The position numbers were made by a program, and so were the translations under genes. A stretch of DNA of 64,000 bases from Formicarius rufipectus (Eukaryota > Chordata > Aves > Passeriformes > Formicariidae): assembly GCA_013399695.1 (NCBI GenBank), contig VXAU01004938.1:1252791-1316790 (forward strand), read 5' to 3'. Below, one piece after another: positions 11,831-23,801 of this stretch (within the stretch, counting starts at the first letter, position 1; every line of letters begins with the position of its first letter). The notes under the pieces were generated by a model. It ran no database searches. It saw nothing but the letters and a program-made list of their open reading frames with translations, and was not told where the DNA came from.

Positions 11831-12540
11831 GGATTGTATCATTGGCTGCAGCATCCCAGATTCGGAGCAGCCACGTCAGAATGGACTCATTTGCCCATCG
11901 TGTGAACTCTCTCCACAACTCACGCAGCTCACCCAGGGACAGGGACTGAGTGATTATTTCTTGCTCTGTTTTTTCCACTGGATGTGATGGTCCTGCCTCT
12001 TCCTCATCATTCACTGTACGAACTGATAGTCTTTGATTTTCTTTTCTGGACTGGGGTGACTGCTATCGGCTTTCGTTGTCCTTCTAGCTCCTCAATGGTT
12101 TGTGTAGACACAGTGCTGGTTGTTTTGCTTCCTTTTCCCTCTGGCTCCTCAACGGTTTGCATGGACATGGTGCTGGTTGTCTTGATTCTTTTTCCCTCCA
12201 ACTCAGCTGTGGTTTGGGTGGACATGGTGCCTGTGGCTTTGCTTCTTTTGTCCTCCTGCTGACAGTGCCGTATCATATCAAGCAGGGTCCGGTAGGCAGT
12301 GGCCAGGGCCCAGCACGTTGCTGTGAGTTGCCCATCTCTGGAGCTGCCAGAGCATTTTCCTTTCACATAGCTTATTATACTAACAGGATCCTGCACTTGT
12401 TCAGGGGTGAATTTCCAGATCATTTGAGGAGAGAAGTTCTCCAGATACTGACCTATGTCCTCCCAATTCCCATGCCACTCAATATTATCCACTCCTAAGG
12501 CACCCTCCAGACACCCTCCCGAGAAGGCCCTGTTCTGACT
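11831..12540 (-). pseudogene. gag: Partial, frameshifted retroviral gag
   Basis: Gag is the structural polyprotein of the retroviral core. One frame is open from a stop at 12541-12543 to a stop at 12007-12009. It has no in-frame ATG near its start, and the GTG at 12490-12492 is only a convenient marker. A second frame then carries on (12014 down to 11831) with an acidic 'DEEEAGPSH' segment and a 'LLRIWDAAANDTILD' segment, so a frameshift lies near 12010-12040. Counting from the GTG, residues 54-72 form a Trp-containing helical-looking segment, and residues 85-141 are three 19-residue tandem repeats. The sequence then breaks into the flanking repeat. A hydrophobic minus-strand frame at 12495-12710 overlaps the upstream end and may be an N-terminal part in another frame. 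No major homology region or zinc knuckle is reached before the truncation. Confidence 0.7.
12070..12240 (-). repeat. Three 57-bp tandem repeats inside gag
   Basis: This is exactly 171 bp, three units of 57 bp, encoding three 19-residue units. Each unit has the pattern Lys-x-Thr-x-Thr, then a Met/Val-Ser-x-Gln-Thr core, then an acidic Glu-x-Glu-Gly end. The units are similar but not identical, so they arose before or early in the decay of this copy. Confidence 0.85.
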
Positions 12541-13037
12541 CTAAATGCGGAATAGAGAGTACACATGAAACACAGCAACACTAACATTAACATTATGCTG
12601 TCTTTAGCATCAAAAGGGAACTCAGTATTTTCAAAAATCATTGTAGCAGGTCTGAAAGGGGAGAAGGAGGTGAAAAGCTGGAAAAAACTATTCCCTCCTG
12701 TTCCCCTCACAGGCTGGGTGCGACTTCTATTGACTCACCAGAGGTAGCAGCCCAAACCAGGACAGGCAAACCAGATTGAGTATATGTTAAAAATGAAACT
12801 TACTACTCCTGATGTCATGATGATATAAACAGTATATGAACACAGCAATCTTTATACCTCTCCCTTGTATTAAAGAGAGCATCATGAGAGGCAAATGGTT
12901 CCCCATTTGTGGAAATAGGAACAGGCTTAGGTAAAACACCCATGTAAATACATTGATCAACATGCTGATAAAAATGTTCCTTGACCCAAAAGCACAAATG
13001 CTTAAAATGAAATTGTTATTCTGACTTTCCTCTCTTT

Positions 13038-13054
13038 CCCCACATTGGGCACCA
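13038..13054 (-). promoter_or_regulatory. Retroviral primer binding site, tRNA-Lys type
   Basis: Read on the minus strand, this 17-nt site matches the tRNA-Lys1,2 type site of betaretroviruses except at two positions. Both are C to T changes at former CpG dinucleotides, the usual result of methylation decay. It lies 5 nt downstream of the CA end of the LTR, where reverse transcription priming is expected. Confidence 0.75.
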
Positions 13055-13059
13055 AAATA

Positions 13060-13740
13060 TGTGCTGGTTTAGAGTTAAACTGGCAGGACAAATCAATCCA
13101 ACTCAAAAAGGAATTGCAAGTCAGAATAACAATTTAATAAAAATTACAAAATACACTGATACGGAAGAAAAAATGAGTTTGTACCACAAAAACAGATATA
13201 CAGCCCAGCACAGCAGGGCATGAGCAGAATGGAGCTCACCAACCCCTGTGCTGAACACCATGTGGCCCCTCTGAGTTCAAAGTAAGAAGAAAGGAAGAAA
13301 CCTGCTGGTGAAAATGAAGGTTGCAGTCCAGTGGCAGTCTCAGTCCTGACGAGGCTCTGCTCCTCCTCTGGATCTGAAGAGAGATCCCAGTCCCAAAACC
13401 CCAAGCTTTTATCTGCTTGGGCTCTGATGGGAACGCCCAGTCCCTCCCCCAGGGTGGAGAGTTTCACAATGGGTGATTTACTCTGTGAGGTGTACAATGG
13501 CCTATTATTGACATCCCTGATGGCCCATTAGCAGACCTGACCCATCAGGAGGGTGTGAAGGCAGGAAAACTTCCTTATCCCACAGAAGTTCCTAAACACC
13601 CAGTTTGTAGCCTGAGGGGTTGGGTGTGCCCTGGGCAGCTGCTGCAAATGGTCCATTGTGAGCAGTTCATGAGAAAAATGACATAGAGGTTTTAGAATAC
13701 ACATCCATACAATGACAAACTGATCCTGGCTACTATAACA
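13060..13740 (-). mobile_element. 5' LTR of the ERVK-like provirus (copy A)
   Basis: On the plus strand it starts TGTGCTGG and ends ATAACA, so it has TG...CA termini on either strand. It is 681 bp long. A second copy lies at 29758-30438 in the same orientation, with about two dozen differences (about 3.5%). On the minus strand, a TATA-like GATAAAAG (13406-13413) and an ATTAAA poly(A) signal (13133-13138) are placed as expected for U3 and R. Plus-strand open frames inside it are shadows. Confidence 0.88.
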
Positions 13741-13745
13741 GGTCA

Positions 13746-13805
13746 TTAGAATTTTCCATTAACATTCTCTTAAATACCAATACATTTTAAAAAAAATCCT
13801 TTCTA
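13746..13805 (+). repeat. Right copy of 58-60 bp direct repeat around provirus
   Basis: Partner of 11773-11830. It starts 5 bp beyond the outer end of the LTR. The copies differ by three substitutions and a 2-bp indel, a level of divergence similar to that between LTR copies A and B. Confidence 0.9.
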
Positions 13806-16800
13806 AATTAAGGCCTTTCAAATAAAAAGAGAAAACATAAATATTTTAGAAAACTCTAGTTGGCAGTTAACAATAAGAAACCCACTATATATAAATGGGG
13901 ACAAATCCAGGATGGAGTCCTCAGAAAATATTCAGTAACATGCACTGTTTAGACTGTGAAACTGCATGTCTCCATTTTCTTGCTTTTCACTTTTCATTTA
14001 TAAATATGTTTCCTGGTTGGAAATCAGGACTTTTACCCTTTGCTTTGTTAAACTAAAATTTGTTGAAATTGAAGTCAAGAGAATCTGATGGACATAGAGC
14101 TTTTAATGAATTCTGTCTATCCAAACATTTAAACTAGCATTCCAGCCAGGCTTTTAAGATTTCTATGGCCCAAAACAAGTTTAGTAAACTTTTAAAACAG
14201 TGAAAGTTACAAGCTAAAACACAGTCAGAATTAAGTACCAGGATAAGAAATTCATGTATCAAATCAATAAAGGTCAAACTGATGATAACTATGAAGCACT
14301 TTATGTGGAACTCAATGTAGTTAAAACAGATTATCTAAGAGTTAGAAATACAATCCAAGCTAGTCACACAGACTTGTTCTGTTGTCCATAAAGAGATCAG
14401 TCCTCTGTCTACAGAGGGAGCCGAAATGACAAGCACAAGCTTCGATAAAGATACAGTAAAATATTAAAATGGATAACTGAGTTTGTTACTGCCCCACAGC
14501 CATCTGCCAAAATGTCTGAAAAATATTTCCACCCTTAAGGAAGAAACATCCCATCTACATATTAATCAGGTCCTGAAGCACTGCAACTTTCAAACCTGTA
14601 CAGGACACAGTGGTTCAGTCACAAGTTTGTGTGCTGATCAGGTGTGCTGGCCTTGGATTGGCCATTCATATCACAGATGCAAAGTGAAGTTTCCTTCTGC
14701 AGTTCAGTTTTTAAACATTATTCCTCTTTTATCAGAACCCTCAAGGTAGACATCAGTTTTCAGGCAACTGAAGTTAATAACATCAATATCCCACTCGATA
14801 TTTGGATATCCTGCTTACCATGTTAAGTATTACTTATCATATGTGAAATCTGTTAGATGGAAAGCAGGAATATAGTGGAAATATTCTGATTTGCATTATG
14901 AACCTTGGAGACTCATTATAAATTACTGGGTTTTGAAAGTGACTTAAAAAATTAAAACAAAAAAGGACAATTTGAAGTCTTTCAAATAAGATACTTTATT
15001 TCAAGAAGTGTAGGTTCAGGGTATTTTTTCTAGCTTAGTTTTAATTATTTGTTATAATACTTCATGGACTGTGTCTGGTAAAAATAATGAAGTTTTAATA
15101 AAAGGAAATTTTAGTGCATCACTTCGTTTCTAAATATTTCTTAAATTGAAAATGATGGTTGAAAGTTTGTTAGTTACATGTCAGATATATCAGTGGTTAT
15201 AACTGCTTTTTTTTCCTGCTAGTTTTGTTAGCCATAGAATAATGATTCAACAAGTGTCAAAGCCTTATTTATTCCTCACTGCAGGGCCCAGAAAGTATGT
15301 CTGCAGCTTCTCCCATATTATGCTGCTTTACTAGGCCATGTCTCTCAAAGTAGACCCATAGTCAGTTGCTTTATGGCATAATGTGGTCTTACCTACTGCG
15401 TATGTGTGTGCCTCAAAAGATGTGAATAGCTTTAGCTCTATCTGCAGTAGCTAAAACAGCATGTGGGAAAACAAAGAACCATGACCAACTGTATCATTTT
15501 CTTCTTGATGAAATAATGTCTTCTCAAACTGTGTAAGAGACAGATCCACCTGATAATGATTCTGGAGAAGAGAAATGAGAACAGTAGCCACAATTGACTA
15601 AATACAGTAAACTGCTGAGGTCACTGCTTGTGTTAACAAAATTCACTCTGGCCATGGCATAGACTAGGTGCACTGGCACTGAAACAGCTGTAGAAGATAT
15701 GTACTGAAGGACATTGTTGCATCTCAGCTCTGTGTGCCAGATGCTCTCTGTTTTTGCAAATCCAAACTGAAGTCAATTACATTTTTTCTGTATATGAAGA
15801 AACATTCCACCATGTGCAATGAAGATTAACATTGTTTTTCATTAAAGCTCCTTATTGGTTGTTGACATATGTAGTAACATATGACAACATATTTCCAGTG
15901 GGCAAATGAGTTTCATTACTATGGCAGCAACACAGCACAGCAGTCAATCCCAGAGGAATGTTGGTAAGGGCAGCATCTTAGTAATGTTCTTTTATTGACC
16001 ATTTACAGTCTTTTGTCATACCTTTTTTCTTGTAAATTTGAATTATGTTCAGGAGCTCCGAAGTGAGAACTTTATTTGTGTTTTTTTTTAAGTAGTTGAT
16101 ACTCAGGGCAACTCATCCCATTTTGTCCTGGGTTACTCCATCCTCTTCTATCATGTAAAGGTAACTATTATTGTTCTATGTGAAGTTGCCTTCAGCTTTA
16201 CATAGACAGTGGTTCAGAAGAGTAGATTTTGCCAGCAGAGACCAGATGGTAATTTTAGCATGATTTTTTTTTTTTTTGAAGGAAGTAGTTATCACCTTTA
16301 AACACTAAGCTGCATAACTTGCAATCATCATTGAGTTTATGTGATTATTTTATACTGTGATATTCTCTTGTTTATGGTTTAGTTTTTTTAAATAATTAAG
16401 TGGCCATTTTTTGTTTGGTTTGGTTTTATCTTTTCAGATCATATTCTCATTTACTGGTGTAACTGTTTATAAATTGACAGCATCTCACCTCCAACTAAGC
16501 CCCCAGATACTTAGGGTCAGAGTGTGGTCAAAATGCAAAAAATGTCAGTGAAAAAAACAGCCATATTCCCAGGAACTCTAGTTACTGATGGAAATGTTCA
16601 GATCATTGTTCAGATTGTGAAGAGGTTGCCTAGGGGTTTTAGGCTGAGTCACAGAAGCTGTTAGAATCATTATTCCTCTGATCATTTTCCTACCTGTCCT
16701 TTTCACTACTCACCTGAAGGCTTATATTCAAAGTGGCTGTGCTAAAATATTGGAACTGTTCTTCCCTTTCTGTCTTATGTTAAGCTTAGAGCAGGCAGTG

Positions 16801-18397
16801 TTGATAATGTTGATGAAGATCTTGAAGTCTCTGGAATCTGTTTTTCTGCCTTTTTCTGATCTATCCAGATACAAGATCCCAATGGTTCTTCCCTTTATTC
16901 TTTCATCTGTCAGTAGATCAGGCTTCTGATCTCATTGTTTGTGATGTCTAGGAGGGAAATATTGGTCACACAGATCATAGTGAAGGGCAGTGTTGATGCT
17001 ATCAGTGGTCTACACACTGTGCCAAATGTATTATGGCATGACGTTTTATAGCCCTTCGTGTGTTATCCCCTCCTCCCTTTGTGTATCAAGGGGCAGTGTG
17101 CAACTGCAGCCAGGACTGCAGTGAGCAATTTTAGCTGAGCTATCTTACCCAGAAGAGGTTTTATTGACATTTTAATGTCTCTTCACCCATTTCCTATATC
17201 AGGGCCTCATGCCTCTAAAACTGATTTTCTTCTCATGATTGGATTTCTTCCCTGCATTTTACACAGTTGCTCCTCTACCCAATAACTTTAAAGCTTGTCT
17301 AAGAATTAACTAAACACAAGTTTTTCAGGCTACTTCTAGCTTTTGTCTATATATATTTAATATTTCAGAATCTGTTTTTGAAGGTAATGCTCTTTTTGGA
17401 GTAAGAGGCTTTTTTGGTTATTCTTCCAATCACCTCAGTTCTATTACAGTAAGTCCCTGTAACACATTTCAGGATAGGGCATGGAATGAGCCATCTCAAA
17501 GAGAGGCTTTTTCTGCTAATTTTGTATTTGAGTCAGTTTTCTCTGTGGGATAACAGTTCAGTGGTTTCCTCTGGTGTTAAAAATAAATAAATTCTTCCAA
17601 CTTGCCTGAATTGTATGATTTCTGGACAGACTTGATGATCTTCATGAGGTTAAGGTAATTTTACCTGACTTAGTAATCATCTGAGAGTATTTATATGTGT
17701 GGTGGTTATTAGTAATGTTTTTCAAGATGCATTGAATTTCCATTCAATTTTTCCTTTGAAGGCTGAATAATGACAGGTTGTAAACTATGAAAATTTGGAT
17801 AATAACAAGTGTCCCACAAAAACTTCTCCAGGACTTACGGACTGGGTATAAGTTGCAGTCCTGGAAGGTGAGTTCTGTCTTCAGGATGATTTTATATAAA
17901 TTTGCAATAATTGTGTTATTTTGGTGCTATGCACTCTTTGTGTTTTGTTGTTTGGTTTTTTTTTAATTCATGTATAAGGGACAAAATCAAAGGCCTCATA
18001 CTCTTTACATATTGTCCTGAGATTTTTTGGTTTTGGCAGTCTTTATAACCAGTATGTCAATCAGAAGCCAATCCCTAGAATTACTAGTGTTTCTGTTTGC
18101 AGTTTTTTCAATCCCATGTGAAATTTGCATTGGTAACCACACTGGAGCAGATTTGCTCTGATATGATAGTGTTAGCAGTTTGCAAATGGTTTAGAGATGT
18201 GATTATTTAGGAATTGGGAACTACGTGACTGCCAGTTTTTTTGTTTTCCATAATTAACACTACTCTGACATGCACCTTAATGTTTGCTCCTGAGAGAACT
18301 GCCTGAAGTTTTGAGTTAGTCTTGGGTACAAAAATACAGAATACTGAAGCCAAAAACTATGGTCATGCCATGTTTGTTTAGCTTTATGGTTTGGTTT
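13806..18397. other. Unique AT-rich DNA, no gene seen
   Basis: No open frame above about 90 codons and no recognised interspersed repeat. Short T runs occur near 16079 and 16264. An AT-rich hairpin with a 13-bp stem (one mismatch) and 4-nt loop lies at 15860-15889. Confidence 0.5.
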
Positions 18398-18495
18398 TTG
18401 TTGTTGCTGTTGTTGTTGTTGTTGTTTGTTGTTTTGTTTTGTTTTGTTTTGTTTTGTTTTGTTTTGTTTTGTTTTGTTTTGTTTTGTTTTGTTTT
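18398..18495 (+). repeat. Microsatellite: (TTG)n then (GTTTT)13
   Basis: An impure TTG array (18398-18430) leads into 13 uninterrupted GTTTT units (18431-18495, 65 bp). Two minus-strand open frames rich in Lys-Gln-Asn-Thr across it are artefacts of the repeat. The uninterrupted run suggests a length that varies between individuals. Confidence 0.95.
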
Positions 18496-20794
18496 CCTTA
18501 AGGAACCTCTTGACCACTTCAACTGTTAATTTAGTTTTACTTTTTGATCAAACTTCTGTTCCAGATCTTTAATCCACTTGGTGTTGCTTTTTTGTTTAGT
18601 AAGGTTTTTTGGGATTTTGTTGCATAACTTTATGGACTCTGAAAAGTTTCTAGAGATTCCTTGTAATAAAGTCTTTTGTTTTGATTTTAATGCCTTTTCT
18701 GTTCACATGACTTACATTTTCATATCTTTTAGTCTTCAGAAAAGGAGGGCATGGCTCTCTTGCTCAATGTTGAATAAATGATAAATATTAATAATAACTT
18801 GCCTATAAGAAATTCTGATAAAGAGGAACATTTTTTTTAATAACATTAATAAATTTTGGGTCACTGCAGATTGTTTTGTTATACAAATAGAATTTAGTAT
18901 TATTAAGTATATAGAATTGTGTCATTCTCAAGACTGACTGATTTCTTCACTGGAAATGTGTATTTTCCTGGTTTTAGTGATTTTCCTGTTTCTCCAAATA
19001 TTTCTTTCATCTTAACTAAACTTATCTCTGGATAATTTTTTTTGTGCTTATTTGTCTATTCATTCATTCTTTGTCAGATACTCTTCTGTAGAAATATTGT
19101 TGTCTGGAGTCCTTTTGTTGAAGAAGATATGCTCTTGGGTATAACGCACAGACTGGAAGTTTGGTCATTTCGCCAGTTTTCCATGGTAATTAAATAAGAA
19201 AGGTTTAAGGATTAAAACCTCAAGAATGAAGAACAATTCCTGTTGGTATCTCTGGAGTCTTTCAGAGATCTGGGGTAAAGTCAGCATAGAATTCATTTAT
19301 TGAGAGAGAAACCCCAGAACACTTTGATTCATGGAAGTAAAAAGCAATCAACAAAAATACAGTATTAATGTCTTCTTTGGTCAGTAATGTTTGTGACACC
19401 TTGATCTTGGCTATCAGATTAGCTATCATTATGGATAGACACACCTCCTCCTCATTCATTTCAATAGTCTGTCTGGAGAGATTTGAAATATGGATAGGAA
19501 AAAACTATATGCCACAGGAAAGGGATCACCATTACTTTTCAAAATGAAAATGACCAAGTAGCAAAGGTAAAAGCTGCAGTGATTAATTCCTGAATGTATT
19601 TTAATTCACAGTAAACTCAAATTATTTTTTGCAAGTCCAGTCCTGTTTTGCCCATGACAATGATGGGTAAGTGATCTTCCTATCTTTATCTCAACCCACA
19701 AACTTTCTCATCCTATTTTGTTCTCCTGACACACTGTGGTTTGACTGTTAGACAAGGTTAAATGATCACATTTCAACACAGGCTAGTTTATTGTCCTTTT
19801 TATTGAGGCTCATAACATAGGTGCATCTTTCTATTCTTGTTTGGTGAGTGTGGTTTTTAGGAAAATTCCCCGATCAGGCCCAAAGTTGACATTGTAAAGC
19901 ATAAAGGCTGGATTTGCTCTGGAAAAACTAAATAAAGTTCTAAAAGCACTGCTCCTGGTATGATCCAGCCACTTAAAGGTGTTCTGGTCAGGGCAGACTG
20001 AAGCTCACTCATTCATGAGACATGACATAGCCTGTGTCTAATAAGCCCCTCTTGCTTTACAGATCCATTACTGCAGTGTTGCCTGCTAATGGAGGCAAAG
20101 CCAAGGGCCTCCTTGAAGATGACTTGCAGAAATGCAAAGGATCCTCAACCAATTAAGTAAAAGACAAGATGGACTTGCTTTGGTGTTTCATATTTTCCAA
20201 CTGTGTCTACAGTGCTGCAGGAACAGCCTCTGACCTACAGACCAAATGAAACAAAATTTCTCACACACTGACCTAGACCCACTGAAACCCAGATATGCAA
20301 TGCTTGCTCTGGACATTTTCAGGTCACATTTCACTCTGAAATGTACTCTAAAACATGATGTTATTTTCAATTTGAAATGACTAAGATGTGTCAGTTCTGT
20401 TATGGCCTATGACGTGGTGTTTATAGTGGTATGCTGCAAATGTGTTGTATCCTGGTGACATGAAACAGGTGAGGTACTTGTAGGTGTAAAGCTCACAAAT
20501 ACAGACTTGGACTTCAGTACAGTCTTCTTTCATCTTAGGGCAAATAACACATAAGGCGACATCTGAGTTTTGCCTCAGAGGGAAATAATTGTGAGGAAAA
20601 TGTCAACTAGCAATTCAGAGTCCATGTAGTTTGGACAACTGGTGAAACAGAACCTGAAAGAAATAAACAGGTGAGCTGAGAGAAGCAGATGCACCTTTTG
20701 CTAAAAACGTAGACCACTCCCCAGGAGGACACCATGTGGTTTCTGCCAAGACACCAAATCTTACTAGCTATGCAGCATGTACGGTTTATTTTTA
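18496..20794. other. Unique AT-rich DNA, no gene seen
   Basis: Only short chance open frames, at most 73 codons. No repeat family was recognised. Confidence 0.5.
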
Positions 20795-20873
20795 GGTAGC
20801 CTTGTGAGGAGCAGGGAGTTGGACTCAATGGTCTATATAGGTTCTTTTCAACTCAAGTTATTCTATGATTCTA
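20795..20873 (+). mobile_element. CR1 LINE 3' tail, sense, short
   Basis: It contains the CR1 3' untranslated end: 'ggagttggactcaatgg', then a 'caactcaag' segment, finishing in the terminal 'attctatgattct' repeat that CR1 elements carry in place of a poly(A) tail. Only about 80 bp are present, a severe 5' truncation typical of CR1. Confidence 0.85.
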
Positions 20874-23731
20874 CTTTCAGTCTATTCACACTGTGATTAA
20901 GTTTTGTATATTTATTACATGCACCATATTCTCTCTTCGTGTAACTAAATGCTTACCACCAAGGGGATTACAAAGAGGTACTGTTATCAGTCCTTTCAAA
21001 TCTTGCTCATTTTCCTTCACTTAAGCAAAACAGTCATGTTTTTTCATAAAATTTCAATGTTTCCTTCAAAGATAATCTTTGTTGAGGCAAAAACAGTCAG
21101 GGTAAAGAGACAGACCTATTGCCACCTTCTGGCATAGTTCCAGTATTTAGGATTTAAACAGAAGTTAAACTATAAGAGAAGGAAAATGTCTCCAAAACTG
21201 TGTGCCATATATCTTGCCAAGACCAGCTTTTAAGACTTTTACTGATGACATTTGGGTTCAGACTCAGCGAAGTGGCTCTGAACTTCCTATTAAACCTGGG
21301 CCCTGGGTCTTCATCTCTTTCTGTTAATTAGTCTTAGTCTCTGAAGAATTATGATGTCTTGTGATGCCAGCACAGCTCTGAAAGGTCTAAGTTTGTCAGT
21401 TATCTCCTGTTTGCAGGGAGTTTATCAGTCCTTCAACACACTCATCTCAGGGAAGGATAGCATCCTTCATCAGGATGTTCTGGAATTCATGTCCCTCAGT
21501 GTCCTGCTATTTGGTTATTTTTAAAGTGTCCAAATGGAAAGAATTAATCACTCATATTTTTACAAGTGTATAAAAAATATAGCTCCTTTACTAGGAATAT
21601 TATTAGGTATGTGGTGTGAATGACTCCAGGAACAAAATGTCAGATTCAGGATAGGATCGCCAAGGTGCATGAATCATTCACTGAAGTTCAGAGAAAATTC
21701 ACAAAGTAATTCTCAGAGGATTAATCATTTTAGTAGAAAGTCTATGAAGTGCAGCAGTTGACAGTTGGATTTTTTTTGTGTTTGTATAGTTGGTTTCACA
21801 TGGAATTTTCTTTTTTGGATGGGGCAGTGTGGATTTATGGGTGTTATTCACTACAGTGTTAAAGGCAGATATTTTTACTTTCATGATTCATAATGTTTGC
21901 TGTATATTTTATGAAGGCTTTTATTTAGTGTTGAACATATGCACCAGCCTTGGAGAACTGAACTTGCTCAATACACAGACCAATTTAATGAAAAAACCAT
22001 CAGTGAAACCCTGGTGATTTGACTATGGTTCTTCCCATTTAAATTGCAAGTTGCCCTCATTTTCAGCCAAAGTCTTATGAAAAAACTTTTTTTCATGGTC
22101 AGAATTTGACCATACTATAAGAAGTACATTTATTATTTGTTTTAAAATGAGACCACTAATATCAGATTCACTTTTATTTGATTGCACAAAGTAAGAAAAA
22201 ATTCTGGTTATGGAAAAATCAAGCCTGAACCAATTTCTAGCGTTAGCTGTAAAGACAAAGGGACTTTGGAAGCCAATGCTACTAATATTGAGCAATATAA
22301 TTTTTTTCCATGGTACACTCTTAGGGAGAGTGGAAATGGATTATAATATAAAGTGGATAGTAATCTGGGCTAATAATATATCACGTGCATTGCCTCTCCT
22401 CTGTTTGTTGTGCACTGACAATGCAAGAAGATGTTAAATGCTGGTGGATAGGAGTGGGGAGAGGAGGAGGAAAAGAAGGGCCAGATGCTACTGTGAACCT
22501 TCAGGAGTTATTTCAATAGATCTGTTTGTTCAACACAGTAAAATAATACAGCAAGATTATTTGCATTTCTGTCTGAATATGTTTAGTGAGATTTGCTGAT
22601 AAACAGAAAGCAAATGGCCACATAATGGGAGTCATCAATAGAAAATATGGACTCTGCTATGTGTTAAAATTAGAGGCTTCATTCTGAGTACAGAGTCAGA
22701 TTCTATCATAAAATTGTTTATTATTATAGATTGAAGGACTATCACACTGTGTAAAGACAGTCACAGCACTGAAATCTCTCTAGTTATGTGAATAGTTCAA
22801 AATTTTATCAGGTTTTAGGGGCTATGTTTTTCCGTCAGTTTACTGCCCTCCTAATAGTTGATGTATTCTCTGGTGGCATGAGTGAATATGAAGGAACTAT
22901 TCCATTTACACCAGTAGGAGGTTTACTCACATAACATGATTTTAATCTTGAAGCTATTTTCTGGAAATCATATATTTTGTTCTTTGAGCTTGAGGATCAT
23001 ACTCTGCAGCTGAGTGAAGTTTTTTTTCAATAATTTACATTTTCTGGATCATAAGTTTGGTGGAAAATTTTGCACAGTATGTGTATATCATTTTGTGTAC
23101 TTCAACAAAGCTAAAATGTATATTTTCAAATCATATTACTTGAGTGTTTTGAGTGTACCAGAGTGCTAAAACAGAGCAGGATGCAGGAACTGATCACTGC
23201 CCATGAGCAGTAATTGCTTAGAGTCATTGAAGTATGGTATTTCTAGACAAAACAGGTAATATTTTCAGAGTCTTCTCACAGCTCGTCTTCCTGCTTTAAC
23301 ACATTACATGTTATAATGTAATCTATGAGATAGAAACAATACCAGGAGTCCTAATTAAATTAAAAGTAATTACCCGTTGTGTAGATACGGCTTTCAATTG
23401 AGCAGCTGCAAGTTGATATTTTGTCATCCCCAGTTATCTATATGCTCATGTGTGATTCTTTGTATCAGTTATTAATGACATTTTCTCGGTAGTCATGAAG
23501 TGTTGTGGAAAACAGAGGAGGAAAAGGGTGAATGAAAAAAAGTGTTATAGGAAATTCAGACAGTGAATGAGTAGATCTGCTACTGTAAATCTTTGGCTGG
23601 GATGCTAGTTCCTTGCTCACTTATTCCCTGCTCTATCTCAGCAAATTTAAAAACAGAGAATCTGGAAGATTAAGCATAAGAACTTAGTTCAATTGTTTTA
23701 TTAAGGCCCTTTTATCCTGCCTTGTAAATGG
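20874..23731. other. Unique AT-rich DNA, no gene seen
   Basis: Open frames are at most 90 codons and look like chance. No recognised repeat. Confidence 0.5.
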
Positions 23732-23801
23732 AGAGGAGAGGAGAGGAGAGGAGAGGAGAGGAGANGGAAGGGGAGGGGGAAGGGGAAGGGGAAGGGGAGG
23801 A
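23732..23801 (+). repeat. Purine tract (GGAGA)n then (GGGGAA)n
   Basis: A GGAGA array continues into an AGGGG/GGGGAA array, all purine on the plus strand. One unresolved base at 23765 sits at the junction of the two motifs, suggesting the assembler could not settle the array. Confidence 0.93.

Larger units (their letters stand above)
11831..13740 (-). mobile_element. Truncated ERVK-like provirus (5' LTR, leader, partial gag)
   Basis: The order on the minus strand is LTR (13740 to 13060), a 5-nt spacer, a primer binding site (13054 to 13038), a leader (13037 to about 12541) and gag (12540 to about 11831). The rest of gag, all of pol and env, and the 3' LTR are absent. The primer binding site is of the tRNA-Lys type used by betaretroviruses and class II endogenous retroviruses, which is why I call it ERVK-like. 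The gag portion resembles gag-derived open frames I know from songbird genomes; that likeness is from memory and was not searched. Frameshifts in gag show it is defunct. Confidence 0.8.

Noticed and set aside
12100..12498. 132-codon plus-strand open frame over the gag region
   Set aside because: It is the antisense shadow of gag. Its repeated Val-Leu-Leu pattern is the reverse reading of the 57-bp repeats.
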